A DNA stretch of 11,921 bases from an uncultured Pseudomonadota bacterium (GTDB lineage: Bacteria > Pseudomonadota > Alphaproteobacteria > Rs-D84): NCBI GenBank assembly GCA_947165335.1, contig CAMVAB010000020.1:1-11921 (forward strand), written 5' to 3'. Each line of letters begins with the position of its first letter. Position 1 is the first letter of the stretch. The notes beneath the pieces were generated by a model. It saw only the letters and a list, made by a program, of their open reading frames with translations, did not search any database and was not told the DNA's origin. Positions 1 through 6,829 of this stretch are shown here, one piece after another. The translations under genes were made by a program, and so were the position numbers.

Positions 1-465
1 TTGACTGGTTCAATACCATCCGGATTGTTTAGTGGTATTTCTGGTGCACCAGCAGGGTCTATGTTTTCCGGCACATTCTATGGCTGTAGTGGCTTGACTG
101 GTTCAATACCATCCGGATTGTTTAGTGGTATTTCTGGTGCACCAGCAGGGTCTATGTTTTCCGGCACATTCTATGGCTGTAGTGGCTTGACTGGTTCAAT
201 ACCATCCGGATTGTTTAGTGGTATTTCTGGTGCACCAGCAGGGTCTATGTTTTCCAGCACATTCCTTGGTTGTAGCGGTTTAACCGGTTCTATACCGTCA
301 AACCTGTTCGGTAATTTATCCGGTGCACCAGCACAATATATGTTTAGCAAAACATTCGATGGTTGTAGCGGTTTAACCGGTTCTATACCGTTAAACCTGT
401 TCGGTAATTTATCCGGTGCACCAGCACAATATATGTTTAGCAAAACATTCGATGGTTGTAGTGGT
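1..465 (+). repeat. First tandem array: five in-frame 93-bp (31-residue) repeats
   Basis: Units start at 1, 94, 187, 280 and 373. Units 1 and 2 are identical over all 93 bases. Unit 3 is identical to them for its first 69 bases. Units 4 and 5 differ from each other only by tca/tta and agc/agt. Each unit encodes LTGSIPSGLF, then SGAPA, MF, TF and GCSG. The array probably continues left of the window. The coding pattern is in phase throughout and there are no spacers, so this is a protein repeat. Confidence 0.95.
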
Positions 466-3400
466 TTGACCAGATTTACCGATGGATCAAATACGACAAA
501 TTATATTCCGGGAACGTTCCTGAGCGGGATAAATACGGATACTTATGTCACACCTCAGGCTTCAGCTATGTTCAGATCCACTGGTTTAGCAAGCACATGT
601 CCGGCGAATACTTATGATGTGACACGTCAACAATTTAACGATGCGGGCAAACCATGGTGTCAAGAATGTCCAGCACACACAACATCACCTGCTGGTTCAA
701 CAAGCGCTTCACAATGCGTATGCGATGAATTAAACAACTATTACGGCACTGCTGGATCTTGCACATATTGCAATACAAGCAACGGATATACCTGGGATGG
801 ATCATCATGCGTGTGCGAAAGTCCTTATATAGAAGAAGATGGCTTCTGTCATGAAGAATGTCAACCTGGTTATGATTGGGATGGTTCAATTTGCGCCCTA
901 TCCTGTGGTATTGGAGAAATAGACGATGGTGAAGGCAATTGTATTTGTGATGAAAGTTCCGATTACTATGGTGATGCTGGTTCTTGCGAATATTGTGATA
1001 CATTGAATACTGGTTATTATTGGGACAGCGAAAACAATTCTTGCGAAAGCACTTGTAACGAAGCAAATGGTGAATGGTGGAACGGTATGGAATGTGAATA
1101 CGCATGTGACACTGGCTATGAATGGATGGCAGGTGGTTGCCAATCAATTTGTAGCGATGGTGAATGGTGGAATGGTTCGGAATGTGAATACGATTGTGGC
1201 GAAGGAGCAACGTGGTCTGCCGGAGGTTGTAATTGCGATGAAGGCTCTGGCTATTACGGCGCACCACCTTGCATTTATTGTGATGTAGATAATGGGTATG
1301 AATGGGATGGGTCATCGTGCGTGTGCAACGGCCAGGAAGATGATGGCGTTTGTCATGAACCTTGTGATATAGATTTTGAAATATGGGATTCGACTTCACA
1401 AAGTTGTGTCAAAATCTGTCCAGATTATTCAAGCAGCGCAACAAATGGCATGATTATATCAAATGGATCGTTAATCATAGAAGAAGGTGTTGGAATACCG
1501 CTTAACAACGCATGTATCCAAGCGCGTATGTTTGTACAGGATCCTGGTATATTCCTGCAAACCGGCGATCCGTCCGATATTGATTTTGACGATAATAATG
1601 TTTCAATGATGTATTGTGTATACAACCCGTCAACCAGTGATTATGATTATGCTTGCACCCAAAAAATGGCCATTTGCAGTGCTAATGAAGCATCTAGTAT
1701 CTTACAAATGAATGCATTTAACAAGCTTTTTGCTTATGTCGATTTGATGGGATATACAGAATCAGATTTAGCAAATCCAGCGTCATTATTCGCTTATACC
1801 CCACAAAACGCACCGTTATATGAAAGATGTTCTGTATCTTCTGTATGTCCAGCGCACTCTACAACTTTACCATCCGGACCAATTGCTGAATTGCCAGGCG
1901 CGGAAATCGATGTTGATGACAATGGCGAAATAGCCCTTAATGAATGTGTTGCCGCACGTGTTTATGGTTCTTTGGGTGGTATTTTAGATTCTGAAATGGC
2001 TGCGAATACTGGTCTTTCGTGGTTATATAATTTAATGGTGCAACAAGATACTTTTGATTCTACAAATGCTTTGAACCAAGTTGATGCACCAGTTGAAGTT
2101 GCTTTCTGTTTCTATAATGAAAATACCGGCAATTATGATGGGCCATGTTCACCTGCTGTGACAATATGTACAGACTCTAATAGCGCAGTCCAGGGATTTA
2201 TATCTGCTGGCGCTTCGACAATGTCTCAGGCGAATTTAGTTATGGGATTGCTTGGTGCAAATATGTCGGCTTTGACACCACAAACATTATCACAAATTTA
2301 TCCTTATACTGGATCAACAATCCAGGCATACGATATCTGCGACAGAACATGCGAAGATGGTGATGAATGGTTTGATTGGATGGAAGGATGCGTGGAGACA
2401 GAAGAACACCAATGCGAATCCCAAGACGAATATCACCATTGGGTTGATGATTCTTGTGAATATTGTGATCCAACAACACATACTTGGGACGGGACAAATT
2501 GTGTTGAAGATAGTACAGTATGTGGCGCAGGTGAAGTTGACGACGGTACTGGTATTTGTGTATGTGATACGGGCATCAACTATTACGGCGATGCCGGTTC
2601 CTGTGAATATTGTGATCCAGAGACACATACCTGGAACGGATCGGCTTGTGTGTTGAATTGTGGCGAAGGTGAAGTTGATAATGGAAACGGTGGTTGTGAA
2701 TGTGATACTGCAAACAACTATTACGGCGATGCCGGTTCCTGTGAATATTGTGATGTAAATTCTGGTAATTATGAGTGGAGAGATGGGGACTGTGTATCCA
2801 CATCCCTATGTGGCGATGATATTGAATATAATAGCCAATGTTATGACAGCAAATTCCAACTGACCACTACAAACACCACAGACAGTTTTTCATTTAAAAT
2901 ATCTGCGGCTGGTGAATTCTATATCGATTGCGGTGCGGGTGGTAATTTCAATTCAACCGGGAATCAGGTTGGTTATTTGAACAGAAACAACACAACGCAA
3001 ACAACATATACATGTACATGGACAAATGCCGATTCACATGTAATAAAATTTGGTGGTGCCGCAACGGGATATAGCACTGATTCAAACACCGCTGCAATAA
3101 CATTTAATATAGTATCCGGTTATACTTCTAGCAATACACCAAAAATCGCTGGAATCTCTGGATCATTGGGTGCAATATTCGGAACGGTTAGCAACCCATC
3201 AACTGGTCAATCACAGCCAAGATTTTATCAAACATTTTACAATGCATGGCAGATGACTGGTTCAATACCATCGAATTTATTTAGCGGTATATCCGGCACA
3301 CCGACAAGTTATATGTTTGACGGCACATTCTATTTTTGTCATGGTTTAACCGGTTCAATACCATCTGGATTATTTGGTAATTTATCAGGCGCACCAGCGG

Positions 3401-4911
3401 AAAGTATGTTTGAAGAAACATTCTATTATTGTCGTGGTTTAACCGGTTCTATACCATCCGGACTGTTTGGTAACATATCAGGTACCCCAGCAAGCAGTAT
3501 GTTTAGCGACACTTTCTATTATTGCAGCGGTTTAACCGGTTCTATACCATCCGGATTGTTTAGTGGTATTTCTGGTGCACCAGCAGAGTCTATGTTTCAA
3601 AGCACATTCTATGGTTGCACTGGTTTAACCGGTTCTATACCATCCGGTTTGTTTGGTAATATATCAGGTGCACCGGCAAGCAATATGTTTGGCGACACAT
3701 TCCGGGATTGTAGTGGTTTAACCGGTTATATACCAGCGAACCTGTTTTCTGGTATATCTGGGGCACCTGCAGAAAGTATGTTTGCAAGCACATTCTCTGG
3801 CTGTAGTGGCTTGACTGGTTCTATACCATCCGGTTTGTTTGGTAATATATCAGGTGCACCGGCAAGCAATATGTTTGGCGACACATTCGGTGGTTGTAGT
3901 GGGTTAACCGGTTCTATACCATCCGGTTTGTTTGGTAATTTATCAGGCACCCCGGCAAGCGGTATGTTTTCCAATACATTCACTGGTTGTAGTGGTTTAA
4001 CCGGTTCTATACCATCCGGATTGTTTGGTAATTTATCTGGCACACCGGCAGAATGGATGTTTGGCTTTACATTCTTTGGTTGTAGTGGGTTAACTGGCTC
4101 TATACCATCCGGTTTGTTTGGTAATATATCAGGTGCACCGGCAAGCAATATGTTTTTCGCAACATTTTATGGATGTTACGGATTAACCGGTTCAATACCA
4201 TCCGGATTATTTGGTAATTTATCGGGGGCACCGGCGGCAAACATGTTCAACGAAACATTCGCTGGTTGTAGTGGTTTAACCGGTTCTATACCATCCGGAT
4301 TATTTGGTAATTTATCCGGCGCACCTGCAGAAGCTATGTTTTTAGCCACTTTTCAGGATGCTGGTATAAGTGGTTCAATACCATCGAATTTATTTAGCGG
4401 TATATCTGGGGCACCTGCAGAAAGTATGTTTGAAAACACATTCGATGGTTGCAACGGTTTAACCGGGTTTACAGATGGAACAAATACAACAACATATGTT
4501 CCGGCTGATTTCTTGGCAGATATAAACACAAATACAAGTGTTTCAGAACAGGTACCACGTATGTTTAGATACACGCAATTAGATAACTCTTGTCCGGCAA
4601 ATACTTATGATGTTACGCGTCAACAGTTCAACGATGCTGGCAAGCCATGGTGTTCGCCATGTCCAAGCGGAACACACTATACCAGCACCGGCGCAACATC
4701 TGTCAATCAGTGTTGTAGCGAAGGTTATGATTGGGATGGTACACAATGTTCGGTGCTTTCTGTGATTGATTTAACATGGATTGTAGACAACCAAACATAC
4801 GATACTTCAACATGCACAGTTAATGATTTGGTAACCTTGCCCGAAGAACCAACCAAAGACGGTTATACTTTTATGGGTTGGACTTTACAGCAAGAAGCGC
4901 CACTTGAATAA
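1..4911 (+). CDS. Giant modular repeat surface protein (BspA/InlB-like), 5' partial
   Basis: The reading frame is open from base 1, so the true start and any signal peptide lie upstream; the TTG at base 1 is just a repeat codon. The 1636 visible residues run in this order: five 31-residue repeats (1-155); a cap beginning FTDGSNTTNY (about 156-199); cysteine-rich EGF/ephrin-receptor-like modules (200-472); two related domains of about 145-165 residues, each with conserved cysteines (473-615, 616-780); more cysteine modules with YYGDAGSCEYC (780-940); an N-cap-like beta domain with FSFKISAAGEFYIDCG (about 945-1084); thirteen more 31-residue repeats (1085-1486); a second FTDG cap and CPANTYDVTRQQF module (1487-1590); and a terminal InlB/Flg_new repeat with GYTFMGW. 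BspA- and InlB-type repeats are known in adhesins and surface proteins; an extracellular adhesive role is inferred. No autotransporter barrel, LPXTG or membrane anchor is visible. No close relative with known function is recognised. Confidence 0.85.
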   Translation: MTGSIPSGLFSGISGAPAGSMFSGTFYGCSGLTGSIPSGLFSGISGAPAGSMFSGTFYGCSGLTGSIPSGLFSGISGAPAGSMFSSTFLGCSGLTGSIPSNLFGNLSGAPAQYMFSKTFDGCSGLTGSIPLNLFGNLSGAPAQYMFSKTFDGCSGLTRFTDGSNTTNYIPGTFLSGINTDTYVTPQASAMFRSTGLASTCPANTYDVTRQQFNDAGKPWCQECPAHTTSPAGSTSASQCVCDELNNYYGTAGSCTYCNTSNGYTWDGSSCVCESPYIEEDGFCHEECQPGYDWDGSICALSCGIGEIDDGEGNCICDESSDYYGDAGSCEYCDTLNTGYYWDSENNSCESTCNEANGEWWNGMECEYACDTGYEWMAGGCQSICSDGEWWNGSECEYDCGEGATWSAGGCNCDEGSGYYGAPPCIYCDVDNGYEWDGSSCVCNGQEDDGVCHEPCDIDFEIWDSTSQSCVKICPDYSSSATNGMIISNGSLIIEEGVGIPLNNACIQARMFVQDPGIFLQTGDPSDIDFDDNNVSMMYCVYNPSTSDYDYACTQKMAICSANEASSILQMNAFNKLFAYVDLMGYTESDLANPASLFAYTPQNAPLYERCSVSSVCPAHSTTLPSGPIAELPGAEIDVDDNGEIALNECVAARVYGSLGGILDSEMAANTGLSWLYNLMVQQDTFDSTNALNQVDAPVEVAFCFYNENTGNYDGPCSPAVTICTDSNSAVQGFISAGASTMSQANLVMGLLGANMSALTPQTLSQIYPYTGSTIQAYDICDRTCEDGDEWFDWMEGCVETEEHQCESQDEYHHWVDDSCEYCDPTTHTWDGTNCVEDSTVCGAGEVDDGTGICVCDTGINYYGDAGSCEYCDPETHTWNGSACVLNCGEGEVDNGNGGCECDTANNYYGDAGSCEYCDVNSGNYEWRDGDCVSTSLCGDDIEYNSQCYDSKFQLTTTNTTDSFSFKISAAGEFYIDCGAGGNFNSTGNQVGYLNRNNTTQTTYTCTWTNADSHVIKFGGAATGYSTDSNTAAITFNIVSGYTSSNTPKIAGISGSLGAIFGTVSNPSTGQSQPRFYQTFYNAWQMTGSIPSNLFSGISGTPTSYMFDGTFYFCHGLTGSIPSGLFGNLSGAPAESMFEETFYYCRGLTGSIPSGLFGNISGTPASSMFSDTFYYCSGLTGSIPSGLFSGISGAPAESMFQSTFYGCTGLTGSIPSGLFGNISGAPASNMFGDTFRDCSGLTGYIPANLFSGISGAPAESMFASTFSGCSGLTGSIPSGLFGNISGAPASNMFGDTFGGCSGLTGSIPSGLFGNLSGTPASGMFSNTFTGCSGLTGSIPSGLFGNLSGTPAEWMFGFTFFGCSGLTGSIPSGLFGNISGAPASNMFFATFYGCYGLTGSIPSGLFGNLSGAPAANMFNETFAGCSGLTGSIPSGLFGNLSGAPAEAMFLATFQDAGISGSIPSNLFSGISGAPAESMFENTFDGCNGLTGFTDGTNTTTYVPADFLADINTNTSVSEQVPRMFRYTQLDNSCPANTYDVTRQQFNDAGKPWCSPCPSGTHYTSTGATSVNQCCSEGYDWDGTQCSVLSVIDLTWIVDNQTYDTSTCTVNDLVTLPEEPTKDGYTFMGWTLQQEAPLE
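598..1419 (+). other. Cysteine-rich EGF/ephrin-receptor-like region 1 of the surface protein
   Basis: This part encodes residues 200-473. It opens with CPANTYDVTRQQF and ECPAHTTSPAGSTSASQC, which resemble GCC2/GCC3 (ephrin-receptor-like) modules. It continues with repeated short cysteine units of the types YYG.AGSC.YC, Y.WDGSSCVC and GEWWNG.ECEY.C. The regular cysteine spacing suggests disulphide-stapled extracellular modules. Family assignment is by motif resemblance only. Confidence 0.6.
1417..2340 (+). repeat. Diverged internal duplication of a six-cysteine domain
   Basis: Residues 473-615 and 616-780 appear to be two diverged copies of one domain. Both start with a C-P and Ser/Thr-rich stretch (CPDYSSS, CPAHSTTLPSG). 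They then share a L/NN-C/E-C-x-A-R core (NNACIQARMF, LNECVAARVY) and a Cys-Y-N motif followed by a second cysteine (YCVYNPSTSDYDYAC, FCFYNENTGNYDGPC). Both have IC.....A after that and close near a Y..C element. I do not recognise the domain. The relationship is visible in protein sequence but not obvious in DNA, so the duplication is old. Confidence 0.6.
2577..2754 (+). repeat. Forty-base direct repeat within cysteine modules (DAGSCEYC)
   Basis: The stretches 2577-2616 and 2715-2754 are identical over 40 bases and encode NYYGDAGSCEYCD in both places. A diverged third copy lies near 961-999. The identical DNA points to a recent duplication or gene conversion of the cysteine module, whereas the surrounding WDG/WNG and GEVD elements have already diverged. 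Confidence 0.85.
3253..4458 (+). repeat. Second tandem array: thirteen in-frame 31-residue repeats
   Basis: Units start every 93 bases from 3253; the twelfth (4276-4365) is one codon short and ends QDAG instead of GCSG. Near-invariant positions are TGSIP, LF, SG.P, MF and TF. The residues between SGAPA and MF, and between MF and TF, vary (for example ESMFEE, SNMFGD, EWMFGF), so one face of the solenoid appears diversified. The final unit leads into the FTDG cap at 4459. By wording it is a leucine-rich-repeat-like solenoid close to BspA repeats (F.GCSGLT), but longer than the usual 23 residues. Confidence 0.93.
4747..4908 (+). other. C-terminal InlB/Flg_new-type (Listeria-Bacteroides) repeat domain
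   Basis: The last ~50 residues of the surface protein include TLPEEPTKDGYTFMGW, which matches the hallmark of the InlB B-repeat / Flg_new family (a short beta-grasp unit found in surface proteins). The protein ends eight residues after this motif, so the domain is terminal and possibly a shortened copy. No sorting signal follows it. Confidence 0.75.
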
Positions 4912-4912
4912 T

Positions 4913-4928
4913 AAAAATCGCGATTTTT
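4913..4928. terminator. Perfect 16-base palindrome, possible weak terminator
   Basis: Two bases after the stop of the surface-protein gene lies AAAAATCGCGATTTTT, a perfect inverted repeat. As RNA it could fold into a six-pair A/U stem with a CGCG loop followed by UCUU. That is a weak hairpin with a poor uridine tract, so termination is plausible but not convincing. It might instead be a protein-binding palindrome. Confidence 0.35.
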
Positions 4929-4929
4929 C

Positions 4930-4958
4930 TTGATTTCCGTAAAAAAACAATATATTAT
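4930..4958 (+). promoter_or_regulatory. Predicted sigma-70 promoter of rpsD
   Basis: TTGATT (4930-4935) and TATTAT (4953-4958) are separated by exactly 17 bases, close to the consensus for the housekeeping sigma factor. Transcription would start near 4965. Confidence 0.65.
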
Positions 4959-4964
4959 AAGTCC

Positions 4965-5072
4965 CGCTGAATAGTCAGAACTGAATAATCGATGGTGTCT
5001 TTTGGTCCCATTCGAGATAAGGATTCTGTCAAATGTTCGGCACAATAAAAACCAAAATAAAAGGATAAAATT
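4965..5072 (+). promoter_or_regulatory. rpsD 5' leader with ribosome binding site
   Basis: About 108 bases lie between the inferred transcription start and the rpsD ATG. AAAAGGA at 5059-5065 is a good Shine-Dalgarno site seven bases before the start. The heptamer CTGAATA occurs twice (4967-4973, 4981-4987). I could not find a convincing long hairpin or a known ribosomal-protein leader fold by eye. S4 autoregulation is known in other bacteria, but nothing here demonstrates it. Confidence 0.45.
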
Positions 5073-5705
5073 ATGGCAAGAGCTGGTGCAAAACGTAGCA
5101 CACGTAAATTAAAGATTGGACGCTCACTTGGCGTAAATCTTTGGGGTCAGGCTAAATCCCCATTTAACAAACGCAAATATAAACCTGGACAACACGGTCC
5201 AACATCCCGTGGCGCATCTTCATCTGATTATGCAAAACAGATGCGCGCAAAACAAACATTAAAGGGATACTATGGTAATATTGGCGAAAAGAAATTCCAT
5301 GCTTACTATGCAGAAGCAAACAATATGAAAGGCGACACACCTGAAAACTTAATCGGTTTGTTGGAAAGACGTCTTGACGCAGTTGTATATCGTTCAAAAT
5401 TGGCACCAACAGTTTTCTCTGCCCGTCAATTGGTAAGCCACGGTCATATTTATGTTAATGGCAAACGCGTTAAAATTGCTTCTTATCGTGTAAATCCTGG
5501 TGATGTTATCACAGTAAGCGAAAAAGCAAAACAAATGCCATTAGTTGTATTGGCTTTGGAATCTGGCGAACGTAATTTCCCAGATTATATCACAGTAGAT
5601 TCTGCTGCTTTCACAGCAACATTTACTCGTGTTCCTGAATTTGCAGACGTTCCATATCCGGTTCAAATGCAACCAGAATTGGTCGTTGAATTCTATTCAC
5701 GTTAA
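5073..5705 (+). CDS. rpsD: 30S ribosomal protein S4
   Basis: S4 is a primary 16S rRNA-binding protein that starts assembly of the 30S body and helps decoding accuracy. The 210-residue length fits the family. The N-terminal part shows the GQHGP element; the S4 RNA-binding domain follows (about residues 93-155) with RRLDAVVYR, FSARQLVSHGHIYVNGKRV and the NPGD turn. The long C-terminal segment ending PELVVEFYSR is the form common in alphaproteobacteria. No zinc-type cysteines are present (the protein has none). The start is set by AAAAGGA seven bases upstream. It has its own promoter and its own terminator, so it is probably monocistronic, unlike E. coli where rpsD sits in the alpha operon. Confidence 0.97.
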   Translation: MARAGAKRSTRKLKIGRSLGVNLWGQAKSPFNKRKYKPGQHGPTSRGASSSDYAKQMRAKQTLKGYYGNIGEKKFHAYYAEANNMKGDTPENLIGLLERRLDAVVYRSKLAPTVFSARQLVSHGHIYVNGKRVKIASYRVNPGDVITVSEKAKQMPLVVLALESGERNFPDYITVDSAAFTATFTRVPEFADVPYPVQMQPELVVEFYSR

Positions 5706-5723
5706 TATAAACGCGATGGTTTT

Positions 5724-5750
5724 AAATCCCGCGTTTATGCGGGATTTTTT
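5724..5750 (+). terminator. Intrinsic terminator of rpsD
   Basis: AAATCCCGC (5724-5732) and GCGGGATTT (5739-5747) form a perfect nine-pair stem around the six-base loop GTTTAT, followed by more T. It starts 18 bases after the rpsD stop. Confidence 0.9.
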
Positions 5751-5751
5751 A

Positions 5752-5780
5752 TTGCTTTCAAAGTGAAACATTGGTATAAT
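5752..5780 (+). promoter_or_regulatory. Predicted promoter of the trpS-SIMPL-xerC operon
   Basis: TTGCTT (5752-5757) and a perfect TATAAT (5775-5780) are separated by 17 bases. The -35 box begins one base after the rpsD terminator T-run. Transcription would start near 5787, leaving a leader of about 18 bases. This also argues against a GTG start at 5763, which would lie upstream of the transcript. Confidence 0.75.
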
Positions 5781-5804
5781 TTATATGATAAAAAAGGTAT
5801 AAAA

Positions 5805-6800
5805 ATGGCAGATGATAAAATTGTTTTAACTGGGATCAAACCAACTGGAACGCCACATATTGGGAACTATATTGGTGCGCTGAAGCCATTGGTTGAAATG
5901 TCCAAAAACCATAAAACTTTTATGTTTATCGCTGATTTACACGCATTAAATACTATGCATGATCCAAAAGAAATCAAACAATACACTTATGAAATGGCGG
6001 CATCTTTGATCGCTATGGGTTTGAATTTGGACAATGCCGTTTTATTCCGTCAATCTGATATAAATGAAATATACCAATTGTCTAACTTTTTAATGAATGT
6101 CACACCAAAAGGTTTGATGAATCGCGCCCACTCTTATAAAGCGATGGTTGAAAAGAATACTGAATCTGGTGCTGATGTTGATGCCGGGGTTAATATGGGT
6201 TTATATACATACCCTGTTTTGATGGCGGCCGATATATTGCTTTATAATTCTGATATTGTCCCGGTTGGTAAAGATCAAAAACAGCATGTTGAATTTGCAC
6301 GCGATATTGCCGGCTATTTCAACAATATTTATGGCGAAACTTTCAAATTACCAGAACCTGTCATTGGCGAAGAAAGCGGTACTATTCCGGGGCTTGATGG
6401 ACGCAAAATGAGCAAATCTTATGATAACACTATACCTTTATTTGCGCCAAGCAACGAATTAAAGAAAAAGATTATGCGTATCATCACTGATTCAAAGACA
6501 CCTGAAGAATCCAAGAACCCTGATGAATCTACGATATTTCAAATGTATAAACATTTCGCAAATGAAAAAGAAATCGCTGAATTTCGTAAAATGTTTTTAG
6601 ATGGTGGTATGGGATATGGAACTGCAAAAACAATATTGTTTGAAAAGATAGATTCGGTATTAACACCTGAACGCACAGAATATGAAAGACTGATGGCCAA
6701 TAAAAACGAAATCGATGCGATATTAAATACTGGGGCTGAACGCGCGCGCATTGTTGCAGCAAAAACTATATCGAAAGTTAAAAAGAAGATGTTGGGATAA
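5805..6800 (+). CDS. trpS: Tryptophanyl-tRNA synthetase
   Basis: This class Ic enzyme charges tRNA(Trp) with tryptophan using ATP in the cytosol. The 331-residue protein carries the HIGH-type signature as PHIGN (residues 17-21), the KMSKS loop exactly (201-205, in DGRKMSKSYDN) and the conserved AADILLY...VPVGKDQKQHVE segment (141-163). The N-terminus reads TGIKPTGTPHIGNYIGA, not the GAQPSG form of E. coli TrpRS, so it belongs to a different TrpRS subgroup. I chose ATG 5805, which has AAAAAGG seven bases upstream; a longer in-frame GTG at 5763 would add 14 residues, lies upstream of the inferred transcription start and precedes the HIGH region by too much. It is first in a likely operon. Confidence 0.95.
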   Translation: MADDKIVLTGIKPTGTPHIGNYIGALKPLVEMSKNHKTFMFIADLHALNTMHDPKEIKQYTYEMAASLIAMGLNLDNAVLFRQSDINEIYQLSNFLMNVTPKGLMNRAHSYKAMVEKNTESGADVDAGVNMGLYTYPVLMAADILLYNSDIVPVGKDQKQHVEFARDIAGYFNNIYGETFKLPEPVIGEESGTIPGLDGRKMSKSYDNTIPLFAPSNELKKKIMRIITDSKTPEESKNPDESTIFQMYKHFANEKEIAEFRKMFLDGGMGYGTAKTILFEKIDSVLTPERTEYERLMANKNEIDAILNTGAERARIVAAKTISKVKKKMLG

Positions 6801-6829
6801 AAATAATGAAAAAGAGAGAGGGAAACATC

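Noticed and set aside
171..443. Minus-strand open frame with repeated GAPDKLPN-like units
   Set aside because: It is the antisense shadow of the 93-base repeats; any in-frame repeat array leaves periodic open antisense frames. No ribosome site or promoter supports it. The same applies to 3726-4148.
1..465. Tandem repeats considered as CRISPR or intergenic satellite
   Set aside because: Units are contiguous, 93 bases long, without spacers, and in frame with the coding sequence.
635..1399. Long minus-strand open frame of 254 residues
   Set aside because: The composition (very rich in His, Arg, Asn and Tyr) is that of an antisense reading of the cysteine-rich coding region, with no recognisable domain.
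4960..5072. Possible tRNA or small RNA before rpsD (a GGTCCCATTCGAGA stretch looks like a T-arm)
   Set aside because: No matching acceptor, D-arm or anticodon stem could be drawn around it.
5763..5804. GTG start adding 14 residues to TrpRS
   Set aside because: It lies on or before the predicted -10 box; ATG 5805 has a good Shine-Dalgarno site and gives the normal distance to the HIGH motif.
6806..6829. Earlier ATG for the SIMPL protein
   Set aside because: No clear ribosome site before it; the later ATG has GAGAGGGA and gives a typical signal-peptide start (MKKT).
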